Assembly: GCA_934662925.1 (NCBI GenBank)
Contig: CAKUKL010000022.1
Span: forward strand, 1 to 12,610
Length of the DNA stretch: 12,610 nucleotides
Direction of reading: 5' to 3'
DNA from: an uncultured Oscillospiraceae bacterium
GTDB taxonomy: Bacteria; Bacillota; Clostridia; Oscillospirales; Oscillospiraceae
The position numbers were made by a program, and so were the translations under genes. Positions 8,201 to 12,610 of this stretch are shown piece by piece (the first letter of the stretch is position 1; each line of letters opens with the position of its first letter). The notes below the pieces were generated by a model. The model saw only the letters and a list, made by a program, of their open reading frames with translations. It did no database searches and was not told the origin of the DNA.

Positions 8201-11200
8201 GGACGAGTATTTCCAGAACGCGCGGCAGACCGTCCTCGGGCGGCGTATTTACGTGCCGGAGGGTGTGAAGCACGAGTTCGGCGACGACTGGAACGATTTC
8301 CGCCGGCAGGCATTCGCGGCGGGGGTGATCTTCACAAACGACAGGACGGACAACGGCATCGACGCGTTCAACATGGAGCTTTCGGAGCGGCTGCCGGGAC
8401 TGTTCCGCGCGGACGACACGGACGAGCGGATCATTCTGGAACGGATCGTCCAGATGGCGGAGGAGGGCAAGGCGGAAAAGGTGAGCCTTGCGGAGTACAC
8501 CGCCATGCTGGCCGGGGAGGAATACGTCAGCGAGCGGGAAGTGCTGGACAACATCGAGCGGCAGATGGACTGGGCGCTGCGCACCTTCGCGGAGAAGGCA
8601 AAGCTGGAGATCAAGCTGCGGGACCGCACCGGCGTGAAGATCGCGCAGGAGCGGGAGAAGTACGACGAGCGGAAGCAGCGGGCCCGGGACCGTGAGGTGG
8701 CCCGCCGGGCAGACGAGGAGGCGAAGCGCCGGGACCGCGTCCGGAAGCAGCGGGACGAGCGGGAGATGCGGGAGCTTCAGCAGAAAACGCTCAAACAGCT
8801 GCAATGGCTGAACAAGAACCGGAACCGCGCGCCGGAAGAACTGCGGAGCCGGTGGGACGACATCCTGGGCGACATCGACACGCTGGCCATCGGCGCGGCC
8901 AACGAAATGAACTGGAGCCGCAAGTACGGCGCCACGTGGGGAGACCTCGCCCAGATGTATAAGGACGCACAGAAGAACGACCCCAACTTCCTGCCCAGCA
9001 AGGAACTGGAGAACATCGTCAACCGACTGGACAAGTCGAAGATCGCGGACCTTGATATGGGCGCGCTTCAGGACCTTTACAAGGCGACGGTGGGTCTGCG
9101 GACGGAGTTCTACAACCGGAACAACGTCATTGGGGACGAGGAGCACCGGATCTTCGAGGATGTATACGCGGACAGCACCCGGGAGCTGCGGTTCGGCGCG
9201 GACACCAAGGCGGGAAAGAATGCCCGGGAGGGCAGGAAGCTGGACCGGCTCTTCAACACGGACCAGCTGTCCCCCATGAACGTGATGCAGCGCATGGCAG
9301 GGTGGAACCCGAACAGCACGTTTTACGCCATGGCGAAGCAGCTGGAGAAGGGCGAGCGGGACATCCGGGCCTACACGGTGAAGGCCAACCAGCTGCTGCG
9401 GGACTTCCTGACGGAGCATGAGGAATGGGTGAAAAAGGCGGACGGACAGGGCAAGGACGCCGTCTGGTATGAGGTCGAAGTGCCGGAGCTGCTGGAGCTG
9501 GGGATGGGAGACAAGCCCATCTTCAGCGACACGGTGAAGGTATATATGACGCCGGCCCAGAAGATCCACATGTATCTGGAGAGCAAGAGCTACGACAACC
9601 TGCGGCACATGGCCGGAGGCCGTACCTTCGCCGACCGGGAGCTTTACAGTCAGGGGAAGCGCGGCGAGGCGTTCGCCCAGGGCAGGACGATCAAGCTGGC
9701 GCCGGAGACGGTGAAGAAGCTGGTGAGCGACCTGACGCCGGAGGAGCAGGAGCTGGCCGGGCTGCTGGAGAACTACTACAACCAGTTCGCGGCGAAGGAG
9801 ATCAACCGGGTATCCAACATCCTGTACGGCTACGACAAGGCCGTGAGCCGGAACTACGCCCCCATCTACACCAACAAGAACTACACCAAGAGCGAGCTGG
9901 GCGTATTCGACGCCACGGCGGAGGGCGTGGGCAACCTCAAGGCCCGGCAGTATTCCAAGAACCCCAGCTACAACATCGGCGCTTTCGACGCCTTTGAGCG
10001 GCATATCGAGCAGACGGCGCGGTTCACGGGGATGGCGATCCCGGCGCGGAACTGGCAGACGCTGCTGAACTGGCGGGAGAAAAACAACTCCATGTCGGAC
10101 GTCATCAGCCACACGTGGGGCAACGAGAGCCTGAACTACATCAAGGACATCATCCAGACGCTGCAGGGCGGACAATCCATGCAGAAGGACAGCGCCGGCG
10201 CGCTGGCGGACACGGTATTCAGCAACTACATCAGCGCCGTGTTCGGCTTCAATCCGTCCATCGTATTCAAGCAGCTGGGCAGCATCCCGCTGGCGTCGGC
10301 ATGGCTGGGGGCGGGGAACATCCCGTCGCCGGCGCAGATCAGCCGGATCGACCGGGCTCTCATCGCGAAGTACACGCAGGAACTGGACTGGCGTACCATG
10401 GGGTATTCCACGCCGGAGACGAAGCAGCTGAAGGACAACCCCAACTGGACCCAGAGCAACAAGGCGTTCGCTTTCCTGTTCGGCGGCGAGGCCATCACGG
10501 CCATGGACGGCTGGGCGGCCAGCGTACTGTGGCCGTGGGCGGAGAACAAGGTGCGCCGGGAGTATCCGGAGCTGGAGACCGGGACACAGGCCCAGATCGA
10601 CAGCGGGGCCAGCCCCTTTTACCGGAAGGTCGCCGAGGAGTTCAACGAGGCGGTGGCCCGGAGCCAGTCCACGTCGGACGAAATGCATCAGGGCACCCTG
10701 CGCAAGAGCAAGAATCCCGTGACACGGGCATTCACCATGTTCAAGTCCGATTCTTCCCAGACGTACAATGCCCTGCGGCAGTACCTGGGCGAGGCCGGGT
10801 ATTATAAGCGCGCGGGGGATCAGCAGGGCCAGAGCCGGGCACAGAAGGCCGCGGGCGCGGCGTTCCTCGCCGCAGTGGGCGGGTACGCCTTCGCGCAGAT
10901 GGTCGAGTTCCTGATGAACCTCTGGAAGCACAAGGGCAAGGCATACCGGGACGAGGACGGGAACCTGACGGCGGAGAGCGTGGCCCGGGAAATGGTCATG
11001 GGCCTCATGGGAGACTTTGCGGGCATCGTCACCGGAGGCGAAGAGCTGGCGGACGTGATCGGGAATATCCTGAGCGGAGACAGCCGGTGGTATGGGATCG
11101 ACACGCCGGGACTGGAGCAGCTGAGCGATGTGATCGAGACGGTCATCAGCAGCGGAAAGGGCACGATCCAGACGGTGAAGGAGCTGGCGGACGTGGTGAT

Positions 11201-12368
11201 GAACGGCGGAAGCCCCATCGAATACCTCCGCCGGCACGGCGGGGACATCGCGGGCGGCATCAAAGAGTTTGCCGCGGCGGCGGCCACATATCTGCCGGGC
11301 CTGCCGGCGAACAATCTGGAAGCCTATCTGCTGGGCACGGTGCGGTGGATCTCGCCGGAGCTGGGCACGGCCTACGAGGACGCGCTGGCGACGGCGGACA
11401 AGGACAAGCTGTCCGGGCTGAAGGGCGAGGCGCTGGAGCGGCGGGTGCGGGACATCCTGTCCAACCGGAGCGTTGAGCAGGACGAGGATACCGCCGCGGC
11501 GCTGGCGGAGCTGTATGAGGCCGGATACAAAGGCGCCGTACCCGGGGACACGCCGGGCAGCGTCACGGTGGGAGAAGAGAGCCGGAAACTCAGCGCCTGG
11601 CAGCAGCAGACCTGGGACAAGGTATGGAGCGGCACGGTGGGAGACAGTCTGAAAACGCTGACGGCGTCCGAGGTGTTCCGGACGGCGGACGATGAGACCC
11701 GGGAGAAGATGCTCCGCGCCCTGTACGACTACGCGGGCGAGAAGGCGAAGGCGGTGCTGTTCGGGGATTATGAGGTCAAGAGCGGCAGGTCGAAGGCAGA
11801 CCAGGTGCTGGCATCCGGCGCGGATATGAACGGGTATCTGGAGCTGAAGGTCAGCGGAGCCGTGGACAGGTACCTGAAGGCCATCGAGAACGGGGCCAGC
11901 GCCGAAGTCGCCATGGACACGGCCCTGAGTGTGGCCGGGTTGGAGCCGGAGGACGGGAAGAAGAGCGTCACGGACGTGCAGCGGTGGCGGGCCGCCATCG
12001 ACGCCGTGGACGGCACAAAGGCCCAGAAGGAGGCCCTGATGGCCATGATGAGCGACGCGGCCCGGGCCAAGTACGAGATCGCGGACCGGTTCGGCATCGA
12101 GGCCCGGACATGGGTGCGGCTGCGGGAGATCCTGCCGCAGTTCGACGCGGACGGGAACGGCAGCTACAACGGCAGCGAGGTCGAGGACGCCATTGACGCA
12201 CTCAACGGGAACGGCATCATGCTGCCCGGCGGGAACGGACCCCAGCAGCTCACAAACGAAACGCGGGCGGTGCTCTGGCAGCTGTTCAGCGGCAGCAAGA
12301 GCGCCATGAACAACCCGTACAGCGTGAGTATGGGGTGGAAGGTGCTGGAGGCAAAGAACGCAGGATAA
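2238..12368 (+). CDS. Giant multidomain phage polyvalent protein (3376 aa), putative ejected virion protein
   Basis: One uninterrupted frame gives 3376 residues. Visible order: Gln-rich charged N-terminus (1-155); LPAETVATFNYLYATRGKDA module (~226-250); Ala/Gly-rich hydrophobic region (~260-480); helices; linker with LPTAED motifs (587, 760, 771); zinc metallopeptidase (~889-1060); LPD3-like domain (~1088-1233); linker; DLIAVHN...DAWTPT module (1352-1888); another module (~1900-2095); charged helix (~2105-2200); PMNV...GW and YAPIYTN blocks (~2346-2590); LPD38-like domain (~2657-2850); hydrophobic segment (2871-2896); EF-hand loop (3303-3314). No Walker A or NPPY motif was seen, so this is not a helicase/methylase polyvalent protein. 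Large polyvalent proteins of phages and conjugative elements are known to combine LPD domains with effector enzymes and are proposed to enter the host with the DNA. Its slot after a nozzle-like gene resembles that of T7 internal virion proteins. Domain names are from memory. Confidence 0.93.
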   Translation: MPLKETGSTAKERIMARAKAMQTTNDRKQTQQNTRQQPRQAEKPLAGATGTPLEKMQSLGSLEDQETRQWNQAIGKMSRAQIERLSGTLDSALQGQKKQLAATEQVFSQLHGQNATEGLREQLMQQQARAKKTEERLDQLNAAREQAIFREYEDLHSSGDFAENSGYRTTANGKEAKMHPLTGTYAETGFGDVYYDYINGNQTARDVVLANDTKAGTTHAGWKDLPAETVATFNYLYATRGKDAAYDYLDRYESRGYTGIESALMGAVQGSGAASAAAALGGLTAGITGDQELKDNNRAWYGRFLKDAAGAKQEHPAAYGAGSVGGSLALLSGVGAAAGAGAAAAGMSAGALGTKTATGALSFAGANALQNAGAAATGYMDGGDYLKGIAVAGTQGMAGSLAGGLVGSGMAGVLRDKGLMTPFMEFVRQTASGMTNATVNQAVGYAASEEKPSAEDIATGLATAFAFSVLTSAVNTVKVTQAQRANMESAYKAVERGYAELLRGTENMTPEAKAQRAQVILEQTQRLRESVNSQYIAGQQQAVNELNGALDVIEQGMQNYVNGYSAAYEAAQAPRFMLPGAGNSGMLPTAEDTPTGPDTGLTQEMQGMLQTAIRQGMTQAERIPGAEQWAAAQAGNTMAQQADTVRPDASTDAAPRVPQSAPTQSDVSEITKQLTALGEPQQRAEVLARNIQQFVQGKLTDSAAAADMINDPAAQQVLRQITGQKRTEQSAQLPEQSARGEQLQTTERQAPAGVQPRAVLPTAEDGTSRTLPTADTGDIAPDALRDDRLPSGVDSVSTPGYDEANTERRTGYEAAGEDQVSDGDGRWVSGERAGGQSGILAEGGPQRAADTGRAAAERQNTGRALRLEKVSSRDLGLENGTTARTLSILPRAEWDAELRQVGARVEQETGRPVTMVLGGIRITDGTGTVRSVRGVYSDSGIIVQADNLRLSPGQIADHEIFHSYADENPGLIQAVERAIVERYGREEFDGILDRYVKELRGVVDLPENATAEEFEDALLDVKNELFADAYAGINAFGAHAEQYQDTVQQTLEERGVVKPSRETAAATDRRTGPPERYSIEKTTENQPFVKVEQDILAGVPEEDWVSTVKENLKKKFPNGISVGNNEINIDYQSRQEMTFSRYMQWLYNNDPQMRADKLRATDNADEILYAATDWVNEGLKHPRKDNIRDFARGEVLLRVGGNDYTAEVVVGTRKNGSMLLYDVLNMQPTSFTEKETDAAIAENPSPGTNRSTASVSPDSISETGGNVNGEEKPAPEARLRTYAEEVKINAGEHGQLYPEERGEVLQPVQTPNSTHGEMQGTSGRNSAGASGGPKEVRGVREDRGEVSRPKTRFSMDEPVEQTKDLIAVHNKDWAVIRDAALNWGGIPSPSIAIVDAAEGHTEFGDTSVIYPRSTIDPEADSRNKVYGGDAWTPTKENAIVEREVNYDAKRAFEKKIEDLARQFASGAFQNGSVLSRAGADGETRMDLNEIAEKLSKFPEVQAAYLQSRDETLEPVYKEKRFDSFGNEALQKYIDSVDYQELARLDMELTLGHSLDAEALDAARDIIIEDWAARNAWRLNQKPELRERRIEVQRKKLEDWRVEKFIRNAWEYYEKYGTDSDEVDTEATSARMTEMIAQDGNRSAAEKIVQDWVRPQLEGVLGTPGIYNGEEVLTNNGRRSFAETHWDYTAENIVRAMNMAEDKGANMWGVTPETLAATAAREYRSVGEMHADEARLRTLDEAEHERELRDLGIYLDRVVNDLMLTTMHKYDNDFQEEQNLSGIIAEAAKGQKTPAAVKTAFRKEGYSISDGHAKSILKLIDRAANITTGYYEAKPQRVVDFDEALAVIAPDSVPAEEIAAVRNAGVNVIQYQAGNDKQRMEIANSLKNVHFSVDDEAAGEAAPPKKPEKKERKPKTTKPVAESLPIIAKKDFRQNMLNLFSIPAGMRAELGAYADQLADKLLASGELTQADRNAFFDRMYESGVVTMEADEYFQNARQTVLGRRIYVPEGVKHEFGDDWNDFRRQAFAAGVIFTNDRTDNGIDAFNMELSERLPGLFRADDTDERIILERIVQMAEEGKAEKVSLAEYTAMLAGEEYVSEREVLDNIERQMDWALRTFAEKAKLEIKLRDRTGVKIAQEREKYDERKQRARDREVARRADEEAKRRDRVRKQRDEREMRELQQKTLKQLQWLNKNRNRAPEELRSRWDDILGDIDTLAIGAANEMNWSRKYGATWGDLAQMYKDAQKNDPNFLPSKELENIVNRLDKSKIADLDMGALQDLYKATVGLRTEFYNRNNVIGDEEHRIFEDVYADSTRELRFGADTKAGKNAREGRKLDRLFNTDQLSPMNVMQRMAGWNPNSTFYAMAKQLEKGERDIRAYTVKANQLLRDFLTEHEEWVKKADGQGKDAVWYEVEVPELLELGMGDKPIFSDTVKVYMTPAQKIHMYLESKSYDNLRHMAGGRTFADRELYSQGKRGEAFAQGRTIKLAPETVKKLVSDLTPEEQELAGLLENYYNQFAAKEINRVSNILYGYDKAVSRNYAPIYTNKNYTKSELGVFDATAEGVGNLKARQYSKNPSYNIGAFDAFERHIEQTARFTGMAIPARNWQTLLNWREKNNSMSDVISHTWGNESLNYIKDIIQTLQGGQSMQKDSAGALADTVFSNYISAVFGFNPSIVFKQLGSIPLASAWLGAGNIPSPAQISRIDRALIAKYTQELDWRTMGYSTPETKQLKDNPNWTQSNKAFAFLFGGEAITAMDGWAASVLWPWAENKVRREYPELETGTQAQIDSGASPFYRKVAEEFNEAVARSQSTSDEMHQGTLRKSKNPVTRAFTMFKSDSSQTYNALRQYLGEAGYYKRAGDQQGQSRAQKAAGAAFLAAVGGYAFAQMVEFLMNLWKHKGKAYRDEDGNLTAESVAREMVMGLMGDFAGIVTGGEELADVIGNILSGDSRWYGIDTPGLEQLSDVIETVISSGKGTIQTVKELADVVMNGGSPIEYLRRHGGDIAGGIKEFAAAAATYLPGLPANNLEAYLLGTVRWISPELGTAYEDALATADKDKLSGLKGEALERRVRDILSNRSVEQDEDTAAALAELYEAGYKGAVPGDTPGSVTVGEESRKLSAWQQQTWDKVWSGTVGDSLKTLTASEVFRTADDETREKMLRALYDYAGEKAKAVLFGDYEVKSGRSKADQVLASGADMNGYLELKVSGAVDRYLKAIENGASAEVAMDTALSVAGLEPEDGKKSVTDVQRWRAAIDAVDGTKAQKEALMAMMSDAARAKYEIADRFGIEARTWVRLREILPQFDADGNGSYNGSEVEDAIDALNGNGIMLPGGNGPQQLTNETRAVLWQLFSGSKSAMNNPYSVSMGWKVLEAKNAG
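3015..3677 (+). other. Ala/Gly-rich hydrophobic region of the giant protein (residues ~260-480)
   Basis: Long stretches of Ala, Gly, Leu and Val, such as GSLALLSGVGAAAGAGAAAA, alternate with short polar segments. Several could insert in a membrane or pack as small-residue helices. In an ejected virion protein such a region could help form or cross a membrane channel; that role is inference. The DNA is extremely GC-rich here. Confidence 0.55.
3995..4562 (+). repeat. Dispersed LPTA[ED] coding motif, with an 18-nt exact direct repeat
   Basis: GCTGCCCACGGCGGAGGA occurs at 3995-4012 and again at 4514-4531, both encoding LPTAED in the same frame. A third, diverged copy (GCTGCCGACGGCGGAT) at 4547-4562 encodes LPTAD. 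The first two copies bracket a helical module (QSDVSEITKQL..., residues 664-722). They may mark cassette boundaries or be a repeated short functional motif. Confidence 0.7.
4615..4643 (+). promoter_or_regulatory. Near-consensus sigma-A/sigma-70 promoter inside the giant gene
   Basis: A perfect -35, TTGACA (4615-4620), is followed by a 17-nt spacer and TATGAT (4638-4643), one mismatch from TATAAT. Transcription would start near 4650, just before AAGGAG at 4658-4663 and ATG 4672 of a small nested gene. With equal base frequencies, a match this good with a 16-18-nt spacer on either strand is expected about 0.17 times in a window this long, and less in GC-rich DNA. Its placement in front of a ribosome binding site makes chance less likely. 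Confidence 0.7.
4658..4663 (+). promoter_or_regulatory. Ribosome binding site of nested gene 1
   Basis: AAGGAG sits 8 nt upstream of ATG 4672. This decides the start: the earlier in-frame ATG at 4639 overlaps the -10 box and has no comparable site. Confidence 0.75.
4672..4848 (+). CDS. Nested small protein 1 (58 aa), +1 frame within the giant gene, with its own promoter
   Basis: The product is MKQQGKTRYLMETDDGFLVN followed by VPEDKVESWQKADHSAPL and TPAEQRLKDRILDELYGSKK. It looks like a genuine folded domain: a beta-like RYLMETDDGFLVNVP start, then an amphipathic helix over residues ~39-54. It has no signal peptide, membrane segment or catalytic motif. The style recalls small uncharacterised prophage proteins of Bacillota, but I cannot name a family. 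Support comes from a consensus-like promoter (4615-4643), AAGGAG with 8-nt spacing, and lower GC (about half, against about 63 % in typical parts of the giant gene, from hand counts). The giant frame over the same bases gives a featureless Gly/Arg/Glu-rich linker (residues ~812-870), which suggests that the nested frame is the selected one. No terminator follows, so its transcript may run on. Alternative: a relic overprinted by the linker. Confidence 0.65.
   Translation: MKQQGKTRYLMETDDGFLVNVPEDKVESWQKADHSAPLTPAEQRLKDRILDELYGSKK
4890..5423 (+). other. Zinc metallopeptidase (zincin-like) domain of the giant protein
   Basis: Residues ~885-1062. The motif H958-E959-I960-F961-H962, in DHEIFHSYAD, is a canonical HExxH zinc site. 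A likely third ligand is E1024 in NELFADAYAG, giving an HExxH...E arrangement. The lead-in has alternating strands (VTMVLGGIRI, RGVYSDSGIIVQADN), as expected before the active-site helix. A protease of this kind carried on an injected phage protein could attack host proteins or process the polyprotein. The substrate is unknown. HExxH proteins can lose activity, but here all three ligands are present. Confidence 0.7.
5463..5957 (+). other. LPD3-like domain of the giant protein
   Basis: Residues ~1076-1240. Diagnostic-looking segments are DILAGVPEEDW, VKENLKKKFPNGISVGNN, QSRQEMTFSRYMQWL, LRATDNADEI, HPRKDNIRDFARG, and NDYTAEVVVGTRKNGSMLLY followed by DVLNMQPTSF. This matches my memory of large polyvalent protein-associated domain 3, which often sits next to nuclease or toxin domains. 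Its number should be confirmed. GC is lower than in the neighbouring modules (two hand-counted lines at ~47 %), and GTA, AAA and TCT codons are more common, suggesting recent acquisition. Confidence 0.55.
6103..6276 (+). CDS. Nested small protein 2 (57 aa), four-cysteine, possibly zinc-binding, +1 frame within the giant gene
   Basis: ATG 6103 follows GAGGTG at 6090-6095 by 7 nt. An in-frame ATG at 6115 is a weaker alternative start. The product has cysteines at 17, 20, 30 and 48 (KYCNRCKHQ, VKCKVHPDGIPLELL, RKKCEEFEK), compatible with a small zinc ribbon. The 'CxxCKH...CK.hPDGIP..LL' pattern recalls a widespread family of small uncharacterised Bacillota prophage proteins. The giant frame over the same bases encodes a low-complexity linker (around GEMQGTSGRNSAGASGG). 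GC is about 50 %. I see no good promoter directly upstream, so it may be translated from the giant mRNA. The stop lies in AAGTAAGCAG, the same decamer as at the nested gene 1 stop. Alternative: a relic no longer expressed. Confidence 0.6.
   Translation: MQENMDNFIPKNAVKYCNRCKHQIPRTVKCKVHPDGIPLELLVGRKKCEEFEKIEEK
6291..7901 (+). other. Polyvalent-protein module with DLIAVHN...DAWTPT signature
   Basis: Residues 1352-1888, introduced by RFSMDE. The N-terminal part carries DLIAVHN (1364), IPSPSIAIVDA, FGDTSVIY, STIDP and NKVYGGDAWTPT (ending near 1434). The C-terminal part has PQRVVDFDEALAVIAP and then GVNVIQYQAGNDKQRMEIAN. I recall this paired arrangement from many large phage and conjugative-element proteins of Bacillota, but I do not know an assigned activity or a reliable domain number. 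No catalytic motif can be assigned. Confidence 0.5.
7902..8522 (+). other. Polyvalent-protein module with RIYVPEG...FRR signature
   Basis: Residues 1889-2095. It begins HFSVDDE, then a Lys/Pro-rich linker (PPKKPEKKERKPKTTKP), then RRIYVPEGVKHEFGDDWNDF, FRRQAFAAG and a MELSERLPGLF stretch. The pattern recalls a module upstream of the central coiled coil in polyvalent proteins of Bacillota phages. No function is assigned. Confidence 0.4.
8550..8837 (+). other. Long charged helix / coiled coil
   Basis: Residues ~2105-2200 are almost continuous Glu/Arg/Lys/Gln with no proline, for example REVARRADEEAKRRDRVRKQ. A long rod or coiled coil is expected, separating the N-terminal effector modules from the C-terminal LPD38-like half. 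Confidence 0.65.
10206..10787 (+). other. LPD38-like domain of the giant protein
   Basis: Residues ~2657-2850. Matching segments are VFSNYISAVFGFNPSIVFKQ, IDRALIAKYTQELDWRTMGY, AITAMDGWAASVLWPWAE and RAFTMFKSDSSQTYNALRQY. This agrees with my memory of large polyvalent protein-associated domain 38, usually found near the C-terminus of such phage proteins. Its role is unknown. A hydrophobic segment follows directly. Confidence 0.6.
10848..10925 (+). other. Predicted membrane-spanning segment
   Basis: Residues 2871-2896 (AAGAAFLAAVGGYAFAQMVE and six more) form the clearest single transmembrane candidate in the C-terminal half. It is followed by the basic stretch KHKGK. It would anchor the C-terminus to a membrane during or after DNA entry. 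Confidence 0.5.
12144..12179 (+). other. EF-hand / dockerin-like calcium-binding loop at the C-terminus
   Basis: Residues 3303-3314 read DADGNGSYNGSE, with ligands at loop positions 1, 3, 5, 7, 9 and 12 (D3303, D3305, N3307, S3309, N3311, E3314). The helix LREILPQF precedes it and VEDAIDAL follows, a full helix-loop-helix. Only one loop is visible. It may stabilise the C-terminus or sense calcium in the cell. Confidence 0.7.
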
Positions 12369-12370
12369 CG

Positions 12371-12402
12371 AAAAGAGGACCGGCAATGCCGGTCCTCTTT
12401 TT
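12371..12402. terminator. Bidirectional Rho-independent terminator
   Basis: AAAAGAGGACCGGC (12371-12384) and GCCGGTCCTCTTTT (12388-12401) form a perfect 14-bp stem with an AAT loop. T residues on the plus strand and A residues on the left arm provide U-tracts for both directions. It sits 2 nt after the giant gene's TAA (12366-12368), and the convergent minus-strand gene's stop codon starts inside the T-tract. Confidence 0.92.
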
Positions 12403-12610
12403 ACTGAAAATCATCAATGTCAATGGAGACAGTCTCCAGATTCCCGTCGTAAACAGGATAAAGGGTGACGGTCCAGCCGTTAATATAGCCGTCCTCCTCG
12501 TAAAAATCGAAATAGTCAGCGGCTTTGGAGCACTCGGTTCGATCACCGAATAGGCGATGAGGCCCGTACCAGACGGAACCGGTGGCATAGACCAACTCAA
12601 ACGTGCCAAG
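12401..12610 (-). CDS. C-terminal part of a convergent hypothetical protein (5' end outside window)
   Basis: The minus frame is open from the window edge to the stop at 12403-12401. About 69 residues are visible, including YATGSVWYGPHRLFGDRTEC, DYFDFYEEDGYINGWTVTLY and a YDGNLETVSIDIDDFQ end. A TTG at 12595-12593 could start it, but the frame continues to the edge without a stop and has no clear ribosome binding site, so truncation by the window is more likely. The product is acidic and aromatic-rich with beta-like segments. There is no recognised family, signal peptide or membrane segment. GC is lower than in the structural genes, consistent with a separately acquired cargo gene or the bacterial flank of a prophage. 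It shares its terminator with the giant gene. Confidence 0.6.
   Translation of the reverse strand, partial: LGTFELVYATGSVWYGPHRLFGDRTECSKAADYFDFYEEDGYINGWTVTLYPVYDGNLETVSIDIDDFQ

Noticed and set aside
2238..12368. Helicase/methyltransferase (DarB-like) activity in the giant protein
   Set aside because: I found no Walker A (GxxxxGK[TS]), DEAD/H-box or NPPY/DPPY motif on reading the translation, so only the polyvalent architecture is claimed.
5970..12386. Huge (2138-codon) open frame on the minus strand, opposite the giant gene
   Set aside because: It is codon-aligned antisense to the giant gene, so its stops would correspond to sense codons TTA, CTA and TCA. Those are avoided in this GC-rich gene. 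The translation is Leu/Arg/His/Val-biased with no domain pattern and overlaps a clearly real protein.
12286..12609. 107-codon minus frame and 72-codon plus frame around the terminator
   Set aside because: Both run through the perfect terminator hairpin and lack ribosome binding sites. The minus frame ending at 12401 gives a more protein-like product and a sensible stop position.

Overview
The window looks like the end of a late structural module in a high-GC tailed phage or prophage of a gut Bacillota host, probably Clostridia. This is inferred from strong AGGAG/AAGGAGG ribosome binding sites, hand-counted GC of roughly 60-65 % over most of the sequence, tight co-directional spacing, and protein families I recall from such prophages. 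There is no tRNA, rRNA, CRISPR, integrase or insertion sequence.

Layout. (1) Positions 1-518 hold the C-terminal end of a tail-nozzle/beta-propeller-like structural protein, cut by the window edge. (2) Positions 532-2085 encode a 517-residue Tyr/Gln/Asn-rich protein with internal repeats, likely a virion protein. (3) Positions 2086-2237 are intergenic. A ~35-bp imperfect direct repeat, carrying the end of the previous gene and a ribosome binding site, flanks a ~101-bp insert made of a three-way-junction fold and a GC-rich hairpin. (4) Positions 2238-12368 encode one giant 3376-residue 'polyvalent' phage protein: Ala/Gly-rich hydrophobic region, helical modules, zinc metallopeptidase (HEIFH...E), LPD3-like domain, further polyvalent-protein modules, a long charged helix, LPD38-like domain, a hydrophobic segment and a terminal EF-hand loop. 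(5) A strong bidirectional terminator at 12371-12402 separates it from a convergent, partly visible minus-strand gene at 12401-12610.

The main observation is that two small genes appear to be nested in the +1 frame inside low-complexity linkers of the giant gene. The first (4672-4848, 58 aa) has its own near-consensus sigma-A promoter (TTGACA, 17-nt spacer, TATGAT), an AAGGAG site and a protein-like product. The second (6103-6276, 57 aa) has a GAGGTG site and encodes a four-cysteine, possibly zinc-binding, protein. In both places the giant protein's own frame reads as a featureless linker, and both nested stop codons lie in the same decamer, AAGTAAGCAG. I infer that linkers between domain cassettes are tolerated landing sites for small autonomous genes. 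A recurring [RH][FY]S[IMV][ED] motif at three domain borders and a lower-GC stretch around the LPD3-like cassette fit modular assembly.

How the genes may work together: the order nozzle-like, repeat-rich protein, giant protein resembles the T7-type order nozzle, then internal/ejection proteins. I therefore infer that the giant protein is packaged and delivered with the DNA, bringing peptidase and other modules into the new host, while the nested small genes could be expressed separately, for example from a resident prophage.
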